Shown here one piece after another: positions 47,601 through 59,798 of a stretch of DNA of 64,000 nt (its first letter is position 1; each line of letters opens with the position of its first letter). A program made the translations under genes and the position numbers. The notes beneath the pieces are model-generated. The model saw only the letters and a list, made by a program, of their open reading frames with translations. It was not told the origin of the DNA and searched no databases. This DNA comes from Saccopteryx bilineata (taxonomy: Eukaryota; Chordata; Mammalia; Chiroptera; Emballonuridae), in NCBI RefSeq assembly GCF_036850765.1, contig NC_089493.1, positions 131,012,239 through 131,076,238 on the forward strand. The letters run 5' to 3'.

Positions 47601-48660
47601 GTGACCATCTGCTTCTCTACTCCTCCCCACCTTCTCTCTCTTCTCCTCCCGCAGCCATGGCTCAACTCGTTTAAGCACGTCAGCCCCAGGTGCTGAAGAT
47701 AGCTTGGTTGACTTAAGCATCAGCCCCAATGGGGGTTGCTGGGTGGATCCTGGTTAGAGCACATGCAGGAGTCTGTCTGTCTCTCCTCCTCTTACTTGGA
47801 AAAGAAGAAGAAATAAAAAAGAGCTTCCTGCCTCAATGAGCAGAAGACGGTCAAAGTAGCAGGGAAGGGGAGCAAAGAAGACCTGGTCATTCAGAGAGGC
47901 CGGGAAGACAGTGGCCCTTAGGAAGTACGGACCAGATGACAAGTGAATTGTCCCATGTTTCCTACTACTTCCTCTAGCAGGTAAGGCCAAGACCTCAGAG
48001 GAGGCTGCACCTGGCACGGGGTTGGCAGAGCCACGGATGAAAGCTTTGGCAAGTTAGACCTCTCAGTCTCCGCCATACCCTGGTTGTGTTCATTTTGGGT
48101 TAGCTTGGAAATTGTGACATCTCAAATCCTGGTCGTACTTCAGTAATCCTCATTGTGTCTAACAGCTGAATTCCTCTTTTGAATCACCCATGCTTGGGGA
48201 CAGAGGACTGGGGGCAGAGGGCTGTGGGGAGAAAAGGGATGAACTCACCGAGTGGTCATGACAATCACCAAGACTTTTTGCTCCCACACCATGAGCCAGA
48301 AGTCACGATAGGTGTTTTCCAAGGGGCCTGGAACAAAAGGAAAAGGTGGAGTCCATGATGCTGGGAAGCATTTTTCTTACCGGGGCTCTCCTGTTTTGCT
48401 CTCAACTCCTAACTCCAAAGCACAGACACTGGCTCCTCACACTTCTCCCCACGTGCCTACCATGAAGGGTTGACCCTTGGACCAGCAACCACCACACAGT
48501 GTGGGAGTGTCAGGAATCACATCTTCACATTAACAGGGACTCCAGTGAAATTGCTGGTCGGTTACAGTTTGTTACAAACCCTCTCAGGGTCTATCACCAG
48601 GTCTTCAGCTCTCATACCCAGACTGACTTGTCAACTGTTGACGTGTCTCTAGCTGTTTCA

Positions 48661-48712
<52 letters not shown>

Positions 48713-49293
48713 TTTTTAAGTGAGAGGAGAGGTGATAGAGAGACAGACTCCTGCATGTGTCTGACCAGGATCCACCCGGCAACCCTGTCTGGGGCTGATG
48801 CTCGAACCAATCAAGCCAATGGCTGAGAGAAGCAAAGAGGGAGAGAAGGGAGAGAGGGAGGGGAAGAGAAGCAGATGGTCACTTTTCCTGGGTGCCCTGA
48901 CCGGGGATTGAACCAGGATGTCCCCAAGCTGGGCTGATACTCTATCTACTGAGCCAACCAGCCAGGGTCCAGATTAGAGTCTTTAACAGTAGACTTTTCA
49001 GAAGAAATAAAGTCACTAGTTTGTGCTGGTGACTTGCCTGACCAGGCGGTGACATAGTGGATAGAGTGTTGACCTGGGATGCTGAGGACCCAGATTTGAA
49101 ACCCCAAGGTCACCAGCTTGAGCCCAAAGGTCACTGGCTTGAAGCCCAAGGTTGCTGGCTTGAATAAGGAGTCACTGGCTCAGCTGGAGCCCTCTTGTCA
49201 GGCACATATGAGAAAGCAATCAACTAAGGAGCCGCAACAAAAAATTGATGCTTCTCATCTCTCTCCCTTCCTGTCCACCCCATCTCTCTCACC

Positions 49294-49329
<36 letters not shown>

Positions 49330-52300
49330 AAAATAAAAAGAAACCTTCCTTGCAGAGTCTCTATAATAATTTGATGGAGATTATGTGCCTGATGGGTGAT
49401 GACCTGGAATGCTGAGGTTGCCAGTTCGAACCCTGGGTTTGCCAGGTCAAGGTACATATAAGAAGCAACTACCATGAGTTGATGCTTCCTGCCCCTCCCC
49501 ACCCCCTTTCTTTCTCTCTCCCTCTCTCACTCACTCCTCTCTCTAAAAATCAACAAATAAAATCTTAAAAAACAAGAAAGAATCAGAATACTATAAATAT
49601 AGTGCAGGTTAGCCAGGCAAATCAAACAAGCCTTCTCAACATCACAGGGCCCCCATCTTCTGATGCAAACACCTTCTAAAGATGACCAGTGTTTGACTCA
49701 AAAAACCCTCTGTCCTGTGATTCCTGGAGGAGCTTCTGCTCCTGGACAGGGCCTATAGCACCAACCTAAAGGACCCTTGCAAGAATAGCAACATTAAGCA
49801 GTGCCCTTGCCTTCTAAACATGAAGAAAGGAGCATTCTGAGGCCCCCTAAAGCCAATCCTTAACCTTGATAAGCCCAACCATGCCAAGACCATTCTCCTC
49901 CACAACGGCCCTAGTCTCTCAGGCTGACAAAATCATATCCTATACTTGCCAAAACATCTCTCCTGATAGTTCTCTTATTTCTTAGGGTATTGACAGGACT
50001 CCTTTTGGAGAGGGTGGCCCCTCCTAGGGGAAAATAATAAACCTGTGACCATAGTACCAAATAACAACGTACCAAAAATCCAAAGGCCCTTTTTCTTTTG
50101 TCTTCCCTCAACTTTTACTTTGGAAAAAAAAATAAAAATTAAATAAAAAAAATATATGTTAACAAATTTATTGATTGATTTTACAGAGAGGAAGGAGGGG
50201 AGAGAGGGAGGGAGGGTGGGAAAGGGAGAGAGAGAGAGAGAGAGAGAGAGAAACATCACTTTGTTGCTCCACTTATTCATACATTCATTGGTTGACTTTT
50301 GTATGTGCCCTGACCGGGATGGAACCTGCAAACATGGTGTATTAGGACAACACTCCAAATAGATGAGCTACCAGGCCAGGGCTATTTTGAAAAATTTGCA
50401 ATTTACAACCATGTTGTTCCCCTATACATAAATATGTAATGTTTAAATTAGGCACAGTAAGAGATTAATAATAATTAACAAAACAGAATAATTTTAATAA
50501 TATACTGTAACAAGTTATGTGAGTTGTAGTCTCTGCCTCAAAATATGTTACTGTATCCCATTCACACTTGTCTTGTGGTGGTGTGAGATGATACAATATC
50601 TATGTGATGAGACCAGGTGAGGCGAATGACCTAGGCATTTGAGGCAGATTTGGGCAACTGTAAGGCTGACTTAAACACAAGCACTGTGACACTGCGACAG
50701 CCAATCTGATGACCAAAACAGCTACTATGTGACTGATGGGCAAGAGGCACATCCAGTGTGGAAGCTTTGTACACACAGTTGATTTACTTCCCAGGTGAAA
50801 CAGAGCAAGACAGTGTTAGATTTCATCAACTACTAGGAATGGCATGCCATTTAAAACTTATGAATTGTTTATTTCTGGAACTTTCCACTTAATATTTTCA
50901 GACTACTGTTGACCATGGGTAACTAAAACTGCAGAAAACTACTACAGGGAGACTACTGGACATATGTACACATATTTTCTTTTTTTGAGAGAGACAAGAA
51001 GTGAGAGAGATGAAAAGCTTCAACTCAGTGTACGGCACCTGAGTTGTTCATTGATTGCTTCTCATATGTGCCTTGACCAGGTTGGGGGGGGAGCTCCAGC
51101 CGAGCCAGTGACCCCTTACTCAAGCCAGAGACCTTGGGCTCAAACCAGACCTTAGGTTTCAAGCTAATGACACCGCGCTCAGGCTAGCGAGCCTACGCTC
51201 AAGCCTGATGAGCCAATGCTCAAGCCAGTGACCTTGGAGTTTAGAACCTAGGTCCTAGGTGTCCCAGGTTGATGCTCTATCCACTGCACCACCACTGGTA
51301 AAACCAAAAGTTTTCCTTTTTACTGAACTATTTAAAAATGTTTCAATTATTTGGAAAAAATATAATAAAAAAAATAAAAAATTTTTTTTGCATTTTTCTG
51401 AAGCTGGAAATGGGGAGGCAGTCAGACAGACTCCTGCATGCGCCTGACCGGGATCCACTGGGCATGCCCACCAGGGGGCAATGCTCTGCCCATCTGGGGC
51501 ATTGCTCTGTTGCAACCAGAGCCATTCTAGCACCTGAGGCAGAGGCCACGGAGCCATCCTCAGCGCCCAGGCCATCTTTGCTCTAATGGAGCCTTGGCTG
51601 CGGGAGGGAAAGAGAGAAAGAGAAAGGAGAGGGGGAAGGGTGGAGAAGCAGATGGGTGCTTCTCCTGTGTGCCCTGGCCGGGAATCAAACCCGGGACTCC
51701 TACACGCCAGGCCGACGCTCTACCACTGAGCCAACAGGCCAGGGCAAGAAAAAGAATTTTTAATGTAATTCTAACTCTCAGAAATAAACACTGCTTATTT
51801 CTGGTGAAAATAAATAAATATAAATACTGTAAATAATAGTGAGTTTCAGTGGGCTCTCCCTCTTGGGAGCACATCAGTACCTTTCCAATCCCCTTCTTCC
51901 TCCAAGGTGTGTTAGTTCTGTCTTTCTCTCTCCTAAGCTCCAACGACCCTTCTTCTGCCTTTGTAACGTGTATCCTGAGCTCATGCAGCCCAGCTGGCTC
52001 ACTTCTCCTACCTCTGAAACTTTCTAAATAAACTTTCTCTTATAATAATAAAAAAAAAGTAGTTTCAGACATTATGACACTTCACTCCTAGATACTTGAA
52101 CACATATTTAGAGGAACAAGGACATTCTCCTACAGATCAAATACCATTATCACACCAAAGCAATTATACCCTGGTACTATAATCCCATCTAAAAAATAAT
52201 CTCCCATTGCCCTACCAGTTTGACCTTCACAATTTTATCCTCCTAATGCAGGTGATTAAATCATGGATCACTCATTACCTCTGGTTATCATGTCTCTTTA

Positions 52301-54695
52301 GTCTCCTTTAATCTAGAATCTAGTTCCTGGACTTTTTTTTATGGCGTGGACATTGAAGCATTTAAGCCATATTTTTTATTGTATGTCCCAGAATCTGGAT
52401 CTGTCTGGTTTGTGTCTTATGCTTAGATTCAGACTTAAAAACTGGCAACATGCATACAACATAGGTTATACGGTATAGTTCTCACTGTTTCACAACAGGA
52501 AACATAGAATCTGTTTGTCCATCACTGGTGATACTAAGTTTGATCGTTTGGTTAAGGAAGTATCCATGAGATTGCTGGCCATGTTCTGCAAGGGTCATGG
52601 GCTGTAAGCCCACAGGGGGGCCTCTAAGGTCCTCCTGTGTTTTGGTTTCTCCCCACCCTCTTAGAAGGTAAACTGAGGTTCTCCTTGAGACAGCAGAGCC
52701 AGGTCAAAAGGAGTACTGGGCCCTCAGGTGCACATACAAAAGCTCCATGTCAAACCCTCCTGGAGGTCAGGACTTCACTGTCAGACCCAGCAAAGGCTGT
52801 CCATGTCAGAAGACAGCTGAGGTTCTCTGTGATGGTACAGGGATCAGCAAAGCCTCTGAGAAGACAGCTGAGGTTCTCTGTGATGATACAGGGATCAGCA
52901 AAGCCACTGAGGATGGCAACACCCCTTTATAGATGGGACTATTTCTGGGAAGTCCCACTACCACTCCTGATCTCCTACTGGCTATGAAGAGCATCTTACT
53001 GGCCCATGAGTTCTCCTGATGCCCCACCCGCTTGTGTTGGCAATACTGAGACACAGTTCAAACACATGTAGTCGTGCTGTGTGTTCAAATCTGCAGTTCA
53101 TCTCTCTGCTTCCAGGCACACTGATATGAAAATGCTACACCTCTCCTCTACCCTCCTCAATAACCCTCAATTTCTCTGAAAGGTCCAGATCTAGTGGCCA
53201 CAACAGCACAACAAGTAACTGTGTCCTTTAAAATGATGTATCATCTGGTGCAAGGAATCATTTTGGCAGAGGACTCAAAACCAACTTGTGAAGGGCTAAT
53301 GAACCTACCTTGGGTACCGATGTAAGCATTCTTCTGTTTGTAGCCATCCATGAAACTGGCATTGATGTAATCTGTCTAAGGATAAAAAGAAAACATCACT
53401 GAAGCTGCAGGGAGCCTGCCATTTGTGAGGGAAAATGATGGATTAGCAGGTAACTAAAAGCCAGGGGGGTAGAGGGGATAGTCTCTTCTCATCATGAAAA
53501 AAAGAAAAAAGAGAAGCAAAAGGGCCAATTATAATTCCAGGAGATTTGATAAACAATTCTCTGATAGACCTGAATCCTCCTTTTACTGGGGAAATAAAGT
53601 TGCTGCCAACGTTTACGTTAATGAAAGGGATTATAACTCAGGTGATGATCTTCACCTGAATGACGGGACGAGAACAGTCTCCTGGTACACTGGGATTCAC
53701 TCACTCCTGCACAGATAACTAACTGAATGTCTGGTACTAGGGCTAGGCACCGTTCAAAGCACTGGAGAGAGCACACAACAAGACAGATAAACACAGGTGT
53801 CTCTAACTCCAGGGCCCCACTTGTTCACAGTGTATCCTATGACAATCTTAATAGTACTGATGAATTTGCCCTCAGTCAGCCCATATCTTAGCAGATGATT
53901 CTGTAAGAAAACCCTCAGTCACGGTCCTGGACAGGAAATTCAGTTTATGTGCTTGAAACATTATGGTCCAAGGAGAAGAAACATAGGGTTCCGATCCATG
54001 TGCCATTTCCCAAAAACTTACTCCCCCAGAAAAAGGAGAGGGGATATAACAGTTCCCTATAATGTGCGTCATGTTAAGGGCACTATTTAAATTTCTTTAC
54101 TTTGAACCTCTATTGATGCTGGGTTGTTAGGGGTTTATTTTATATATGTACAGAAGGCCCAAACAGAACTGGTATATTAGCTGGAAAAAGAAAAAAAAGT
54201 ACTATCTTTTTAGTTGTCGACCTCAAAATTGTAAGTGCTGGATGTTGCTGTAAACAGGTTGTACTAAGGAGGAACTTAAAAAGAAGTGGGTGACCATGCT
54301 ACAGGTGAGGCATGAGGGGCAGGATGAACACAGAGAAAAAAAACTGCTAATGTTATGCTAATAAGTTTTCCAGTCATAACACCAGGTACTTAACAGGAAA
54401 TAAAAACTGAGCTCTGGAAAACTGTTACATTGACTCAAAGAGAAGATCCAAATGAGGACAGAACATTTAAACTCAAACAGTGTATCTCTAGCTTCCATTC
54501 CATGTTCTTTCAACTACAGTAGTCTAGTAATCATAGCTTCACTACATAAGAGGCTTCAATTTCCCTCAGTGCCCCTGCAAGGACACCCCTTGTCTGGGTA
54601 CCTGAGTGTGGCCACTGCGTTTTATCAGCTTCACTCTTGTTTGGTCCAGGCAGGGCACATCCCCATAGCGGTTCTTCTCTAGGTTTCCTGGAGAC
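44463..54695 (-). CDS. PTPN9: PTPN9 (MEG2) tyrosine phosphatase, 3' six coding exons (partial gene)
   Basis: This is a cytosolic protein tyrosine phosphatase that the family places on secretory vesicles, where it hydrolyses phosphotyrosine by a cysteine-phosphate intermediate. Six minus-strand exons (54695-54602, 53375-53309, 48327-48249, 46793-46643, 45980-45773, 44677-44463) join with matching phases into about 270 residues of catalytic domain. In order they show KNRYGDVPCLDQTRV, DYINASFMDGY, a WPD loop (FLSWPDYGVP), the phosphate loop HCSAGIGRTG with its catalytic Cys and Arg, and the Q-loop region QTVSRMRTQRAFSIQTPEQY. The C-terminus matches my memory of PTPN9 (FAE.EGMV) and not PTPN1/2. 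The full protein is about 590 residues, so the CRAL-TRIO half lies beyond 64,000. All introns are GT-AG. Nothing inactivating is seen, so the gene looks functional. The identity is recalled, not searched. Confidence 0.95.
45222..45650 (+). mobile_element. S3-like SINE, old, with a second head
   Basis: In the last PTPN9 intron. It has tRNA-head-like parts at about 45,225 and 45,412 (both CTCAGTGGATAGAGCATCAG), so it is two copies or an internal duplication. Confidence 0.8.
45773..45980 (-). CDS. PTPN9: PTPN9 coding exon with WPD loop and catalytic P-loop
   Basis: This 208-base exon encodes ERQKRQVTHFQFLSWPDYG, a variable segment around AVSSMVAQCKG, and PPIVVHCSAGIGRTG. It holds the general-acid Asp (WPD) and the nucleophile Cys and Arg of the C-x5-R signature. 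The acceptor is ccaag|GAA. The donor ACAG|gtaata splits the Gly codon just after the signature. Confidence 0.95.
46336..46618 (+). mobile_element. S3-like SINE, old, next to a PTPN9 splice donor
   Basis: The A tail ends about 25 bases from the exon at 46643. It has the head CCCTGGTTGCTGGCTCAGTG. Confidence 0.85.
46643..46793 (-). CDS. PTPN9: PTPN9 coding exon, KCGQYWP segment
   Basis: This 151-base exon encodes FEEGGRRKCGQYWPLEKD through GVENMNHYKKTTLEIHNME. The acceptor is cttcag|C and the donor GGAG|gtacgt. KCxxYWP is a classical phosphatase motif. An old SINE poly(A) tail ends only about 25 bases past the donor in the following intron. Confidence 0.93.
46860..47512. other. PTPN9 intron, unique part
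   Basis: No repeat recognised. Confidence 0.5.
47513..47822 (+). mobile_element. S3-like SINE
   Basis: The duplication AAGAGCTTCCTGCCT flanks it. Confidence 0.9.
48249..48327 (-). CDS. PTPN9: PTPN9 coding exon, GPLENTYRDFW segment
   Basis: This 79-base exon encodes GPLENTYRDFWLMVWEQ followed by KVLVIVMTTR. The acceptor is ttccag|GC and the donor ACTCG|gtgagt. It begins and ends inside codons that complete Gly and Arg exactly with the neighbouring exons. FWxMVWE is a core structural motif of classical tyrosine phosphatases. Confidence 0.93.
48662..48710 (+). repeat. (TC)n microsatellite
   Basis: About 24 CT units next to the old SINE at 48716, within a PTPN9 intron. Confidence 0.95.
48716..48966 (-). 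mobile_element. S3-like SINE, old
   Basis: Minus copy ending GAGCCAACCAGCCAGGGT. Confidence 0.85.
49037..49340 (+). mobile_element. S2 SINE with (AC)n tail
   Basis: The tail contains about 15 AC units (49,296-49,326). Confidence 0.88.
49388..49575 (+). mobile_element. S1 SINE, diverged, head damaged
   Basis: The head is damaged (GTGCCTGATGGGTGATGACC), while the middle and tail are typical. Confidence 0.75.
50160..50383 (-). mobile_element. S4 SINE with (GA)n
   Basis: It contains a GA run (50,225-50,251) and the head CTACCAGGCCAGGGCT. Confidence 0.85.
50400..50984. other. PTPN9 intron, unique part
   Basis: No exon or repeat recognised. Confidence 0.45.
50985..51300 (-). mobile_element. S2 SINE, variant
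   Basis: Minus copy with CTCAAGCCAG units, ending at CACTGCACCACCACTGGT. Confidence 0.85.
51378..51746 (-). mobile_element. S3 SINE, full length
   Basis: It has the head TACCACTGAGCCAACAGGCC and an AT-rich A-tail side. Confidence 0.92.
52060..52590. mobile_element. Old L1 (L1M-type) fragment
   Basis: Phrases such as CATCACTGGTGATACTAAGT and TTTGATCGTTTGGTTAAGG resemble old L1M 3' sequence. The identification is from memory. Confidence 0.5.
52809..52910. repeat. 51-base tandem duplication, two copies
   Basis: GAAGACAGCTGAGGTTCTCT starts each unit, at 52809 and 52860. The copies differ at two positions. It lies in a PTPN9 intron. Confidence 0.93.
53309..53375 (-). CDS. PTPN9: PTPN9 coding exon, TDYINASF segment
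   Basis: This 67-base exon encodes TDYINASFMDGYKQKNAYIGTQ and ends on the first base of a Gly codon. The acceptor is ccttag|ACA and the donor CAAG|gtaggt. DYINAS is the conserved phosphatase motif that packs under the active site. Confidence 0.93.
53390..54600. other. PTPN9 intron between exons 53375 and 54602, no repeats
   Basis: A repeat-free 1.2 kb intron with no further exon recognised. Confidence 0.5.
54602..54695 (-). CDS. PTPN9: PTPN9 coding exon, start of catalytic domain
   Basis: This 94-base exon encodes SPGNLEKNRYGDVPCLDQ and onward to KRSGHTQ. Its acceptor is tttatag|G and its donor CTCAG|gtaccc. It opens with the last base of a split codon, presumably Met from the unseen upstream exon. 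The KNRY motif is the start of the phosphatase fold that helps bind phosphotyrosine. Confidence 0.93.
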
Positions 54696-54905
54696 CTATA
54701 AAAAACAAAACCAACAAGTAAAACAAAGAAAGAGAGACAAGTGAGGGCAGCATGGATGTGTACGCACAAAATCTGGAAGTGCTATGGTGAGTGTCGGTTA
54801 CCGTCTGGGGTGGGCACACAGAATTTTCATTATCTTGTCTACATAATTCCACATCATTTAATATTTTTAATGATCAATATGTAACTATAGAAATATTTCC
54901 ATTCA

Positions 54906-55265
54906 TTCAGTGAGATGAAAGGAGGCAGAGATAGACTGCATGTGCCCCACTGGGATCCATCTGGCAAGCCCACTAGGGGGCCCCGATGTCCTGCCCACCT
55001 GGGGCTTACTCCATTGCTCAGCACCCGAGCTCTTCTTAGCAACTGAGGCAGAGGCCATGGAACTATCCTCAGTGCCCAGGGCTAACTTGCTCCAATCAAG
55101 CCATGGCTTCAGGAAGGGAGTAGAGAGAGAGAGAGAGAGAGAGAAAAGAGGGGTAGGAGTGGAGAAGCAGATGAGCGCTTCTCCTGTGTGCTCTGACTGA
55201 GAATTGAACCCGGAACATCCACACATCAGGTCAATGCTCTACCCCTGAGCCAACCCACCAGGGCC
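54906..55265 (-). mobile_element. S3 SINE, with GA expansion
   Basis: The duplication AAATATTTCCATTCA flanks it. A GA run lies at 55,124-55,143. Confidence 0.9.
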
Positions 55266-55473
55266 AAAATATTTCCATTCAAAAGAAAATCGAGAAATAC
55301 AGGTATAGCACCAAAAAATTCTAGTTGCAAATAAAATATTCTACTACTCATTTCCCAGACTGGTTCAAAATAAATCTCTTAAGTTCTAGTTTAATGTGGT
55401 AGGTTGATAACACATGTTGATGACACACCTGCCAAGAGCCTCATTAAAATAAAATAAAAAGGAACTAATCAGA

Positions 55474-55860
55474 GCCCTGGCTGGTTGGCTCAATGGTAGA
55501 CCCTCGGCCCAGTGTGTTGAAGTCCCAGGCTCGATTCCGAGCCAGGGCACACAGGAGAAGTGCCTATCTGCTTCTCCCCCATCCCCCCTCCTTTCTCTCT
55601 GTCTCTCTCTTCCCTTCCTGCAGCCAAGGCTCCATTGGAGCAAAGTTGGCCCGGGCACTGAGGACAGCTCCATGGCCTCCACCTCAAGCACTAGAATGGC
55701 TCCGGCCACAACGGAGCAACCGCCCAGATAGGCCAAGCATCGCCCCCTGGTGGGCATGCCGGGTGGATCCCGGTCAGGCGCATGCAGGAGTCTGTCTGTT
55801 TGCCTCCTGCTTCTCACTTCGGAAAAATACAAAAAATAAAAATATAAATAAAGAAAGAAA
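55474..55860 (+). mobile_element. S3 SINE
   Basis: The flanks are GGAACTAATCAG and GAAACTAATCAG. Confidence 0.9.
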
Positions 55861-56083
55861 CTAATCAGTACAAACCCAAAAGTGACAGCAGAGACACAAG
55901 TAGACAAAAGAGAATTAGACCCACTTTGGCAGAAAATGGGAGGATTTTGGCTGATTTGGCCAATTATAGAAAGCTAGGACCCACAGAGGTATCTATAGAG
56001 AGACACAGTGACTCACCCTGAAAAATCCCACACCCTGGAAGGCAAGGCAAGGCACAGGGCTTAACATATAGGATAAAAATCTG

Positions 56084-56270
56084 GCCTGACCTGTGGTGGT
56101 GCAGTGGATAGAGGGCAACCTGGAGTGCTGGGTCACTGGTTTAAAACGCCGGGTTTGCCTAGTCAAGGTACTCATGAGAAATAACTATGAGTTGATGCTT
56201 CCTGCTCCTCCTCTCTGCCTTTTTCTCTTTCTCTCCCCTCTCTAAAATCAATAAAACAAACAAACAAAAA
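56084..56270 (+). mobile_element. S1 SINE
   Basis: The head GCCTGACCTGTGGTGGTGCA is present, with (ACAA)n in the tail. Confidence 0.88.
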
Positions 56271-56281
56271 TATCTGAATGA

Positions 56282-56470
56282 CAGCTCTGTCTGGGTGGCT
56301 CAGTTGGTTAGAACATAATCCTGATATGCCAAAGTTGTGGGTTCAATCCCCTGTCAGGGCACATACAAGGATCCACACAAGAATAAACCAATAAATGGAT
56401 AAGTAAAATAACAAATTGATCTTTCTCTCTCTCATATACACACACTCTCTTCCTTCCTCTCTCTCTCTCT

Positions 56471-56504
<34 letters not shown>
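56282..56504 (+). mobile_element. S4 SINE with about 34-base A tail
   Basis: The pure A tail at 56,471-56,504 hosts the next SINE. Confidence 0.88.
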
Positions 56505-56506
<2 letters not shown>

Positions 56507-56507
<1 letters not shown>

Positions 56508-56702
56508 CTGACCTGTGGTGGCGCAGTGAATAAAGCGTTGACCTGGAAATGCTAAGGTCGCCGGTTCGAAACCTGTCTGGTCAAGGCACATATAGGAGTT
56601 GATGCTTCCAGCTCCTCCCCCCTTCTCTCTCTCTGTCTCTCTCTCCTCTCTCTCCCTCTCTGTCTCTCTCCCTCTCTCTAAAAATGAATAAATAAAATTT
56701 TT
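56507..56702 (+). mobile_element. S1 SINE
   Basis: Inserted at the A tail of the S4 copy. Confidence 0.9.
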
Positions 56703-56709
56703 TTAAAAA

Positions 56710-57245
56710 TCTGAGTAACAGTGAGCATACTCTGCCCCACTCTCCCTGTCCTATCCTTGCATTCATATCCAGGCTTGGACCCTACCAGGCAGCAGAGAGG
56801 AAAACTCTCCAGAGAGTGAGGGGCCCTACATAAAAGAATTCAGTCATTTGGAGTTCACCACCAACGAGCCAGCCGATCATTTAAATTTGAAGCCCACACA
56901 TGCTAACTGTGATTCAAAGAAGCTTTTAAGGACCCCACTCCTAAGTGTGAACTAACAGCCAGGATCTCCAGATAATTAAGGAGAGCCTATAACACAAAAG
57001 AGACCAACTCAGATCCTCAGGTGTACAAAAGAGAAAATAAATTCAAAAAGGCTATAATTAATAACCTCCAAGAGAAAAAGAAAAGATACGGCCTGCATAA
57101 AAGAATAGGATGCTATGAAAAAGGAACAGAGAAGAAAAGCCCCAAGAAATTAAAAATGATATACAAAATAAGAATTTAAATAGAAGAGAAAGTTGAGAAA
57201 AATTTCCTAGAATATAAAACAAAAAGTCAAAGTGATTAAAAAAAA
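56710..57245. other. PTPN9 intron, unique part
   Basis: Checked for the missing upstream PTPN9 exon; none seen. Confidence 0.45.
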
Positions 57246-57248
57246 AAG

Positions 57249-57620
57249 CCTGACCAGGCAGTGGCATAGTGGATAGAGCATCAGACTGGAACATGGAGGA
57301 CCCAGGTTTGAAACCCTAAGGTTGCCGGCTTGAGCGCTGGCTCATCAGCTTGAGCTCGGGGTTTCTGGCTTGAGCATGGGATCATAGACGTGACCCATGG
57401 TCACTGGCTTGAGCCCAAGGTCGCTGTCTTGAGCAAGGGGTCACTTTTTCTGCTGTAGCCCCCTGGTCAAGGCACATATGAGAAAGCAATCACTGAACAA
57501 CTAAGGAGCTGCAATGGAGAATTCATATTTCTCATCTCTCTTCCTTCCTGTCTGTCCCAATCTGTCCCTCTCTCTGACTCTCTCTGTCACAAAAAACAAA
57601 CAAACAAACAAACAAAACCT
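57249..57620 (+). mobile_element. S2 SINE, long variant
   Basis: Extra GCTTGAGC units and a (CAAA)n tail. Confidence 0.9.
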
Positions 57621-57933
57621 ATGAAAAATCTAAGAAAATAAAAGGATCATTCTAGACAGGACTTGGCAAACTTTAGCCTGGCTACCTGTTTTTATAAATA
57701 AAAGTGTTATTGGAACACAGCCAACCTCACCAGATAGTACTGTCTGTGGCTGCTTTCACACTATAAGGGCAGAGTTGAGTACTTGCAACAAAGACTAGAA
57801 AGGCCCACAAGCATAAGATATTTACCATCTTGCCCTTGAAGAAAAAATTTGTCAATACCTGCTCTAGGAAATTAAACCAGACTGATAGGACCATTCCAGA
57901 TAGAGAACTAACATCTATAGAAAAAGAGAATGA

Positions 57934-58300
57934 GGCCCTGGCCGGTTGGCTCAGCGGTGGAGCATCGGCCTGGCGTGTGGGGGACCAGGGTTCGATTCCC
58001 GGCCAGGGCACATAGGAGAGGCGCCCATTTGCTTCTCCACCCCCGGCCTTCCTCTCTGTCTCTCTCTTCCCCTCCCACAGCCGGGGCTCCATTGGAGCGG
58101 GGATGGCTCCTTGGCCTCTGCCCCGGGCGCTGGAGTGGCTCTGGTCGCAGCGGAGCGACGCCCTGGAGGGGCAGAGCGTCGCCCCCTGGTGGGCGTGCCA
58201 GGTGGATCCCGGTCGGGCGCATGCGAGAGTCTGTCTGGCTGTCTCTCCCCGTTTCCAGCTTCAGAAAAATACAAAAAAAAAAAAGAAAAAAAAAGAAAAA
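57934..58300 (+). mobile_element. S3 SINE, young
   Basis: The flanks AAAGAGAATGA on both sides and an intact head. Confidence 0.92.
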
Positions 58301-59383
58301 GAGAAAGAGAATGACCTAAAACATACAATCTCCCAAAACTGAATCTGAAAGAATCAGAAAACCTGAGCAGACCAATTATAATACAACAAACGAAATTGAA
58401 ACAATTATCAAAAAACTCCCAGCAAACAAAAGTCCTGGACTAGAAGGCTTCACAGGCAAATTCTACCAAACATTCAAAGAAAAACTAACTCCTATTCTTC
58501 TCAAGCTATTTCAAAAAATTCAAGAGAAGAGAAGACTTCCAAGCTCATTTTACGAGACAAGCATTTATCCTAATTCCAAAACCAGGTAAACACCCTACAA
58601 AGAAAGAAAACTATAGCCAGTATCTCTGACGAACATAGATGCTAAAATTCTCAACAAAATAGTAGCAAACCAGATCCAGCAAAATATATATATATAAATG
58701 TTATACATCATGATCAAGTGGGATTTATTCTAGGGAAGCCAGGCTGGCACAGTATTTGCAAATCAATAAATTCATCACATAAACATAATGAAGGAGAAAA
58801 ATCACATGATCATATCAATAAAGGTACAAAAACATTTGATGAAGTCCAGCACCCATTTATGATCAAAACTCTCAGCTAAGTGGGAATACAGGGAACCTAC
58901 CTCAACATGATAATGGCCATCTATAAGAAACCCACAGCCAACATCATACTCAATGGGCAAAAAGTTAAAAGCAATCCCCTTAAGATCAGAAACACGGCAG
59001 GGGTATCCCCTTTCACCACTCTTATTCAACATAGTCCTGGAAGTCCTAGCCACAGCAATCAGACAAGAAGAAATAAAAGGCATCCAAATTGGAAAAGAAA
59101 AAGTAAAACTGTCATTATTTGGTGATGACATGATATTGTACATAGTAAACCCTACAGTCTCTGCCAAAAAACTACTAGACTTAATAAATGAATTCAGCAA
59201 AATGGCAGGATATAAAATTAATATTCAGAAATCAGTGGCATTTTCATATACCAGTAATGAACTGTCAGAAAGAGAAATTAAGGAAATAACCCCTTTCACT
59301 ATTGCAACAACAAAAATAAAGTACCTAGAAATAAACTTAACCAAGGAGGTAAAAAAACTGTACTTAAAAAATTATAAGATATT

Positions 59384-59692
59384 GAGCCTGACCAGGTGGT
59401 GGTGTGGTGGATAGAGCACTGGACTGGGATGCGGAGGACCCAGGTTCGAAACCCCGTGGTTGCCGGCTTGAGTGTGGGCTCATCTGGTTTGAGCAAGGCT
59501 CATCAGCTTGAGCCCAAGGTCGCTGGCTTGAGCAAGGGGTCACTCAGTCTGCTGTAGCTCCACTGTCAAGGCACATATGAGAAAGCAATCAATGAACAAC
59601 TAAGGTGCCACAACAAAGAATTGATGCTTCTCATCTCTCTCCCTTCCTGTCTGTCAGTCCCTCTCTCTGTCTCTGTTACAAAAAATAATAAT
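59384..59692 (+). mobile_element. S2 SINE inside L1 ORF2
   Basis: The flank ATTATAAGATATTG is duplicated, so it is younger than L1. The tail has (AAT)n. Confidence 0.92.
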
Positions 59693-59798
59693 AATAATTA
59701 TAAGATATTGTAAAAAGAAATCAAGAAAGATACAAACAAGTGGAGACATATACCGTATTCCTGGATAAGAAGAATTAATATCATTAAAATGTCCATAC

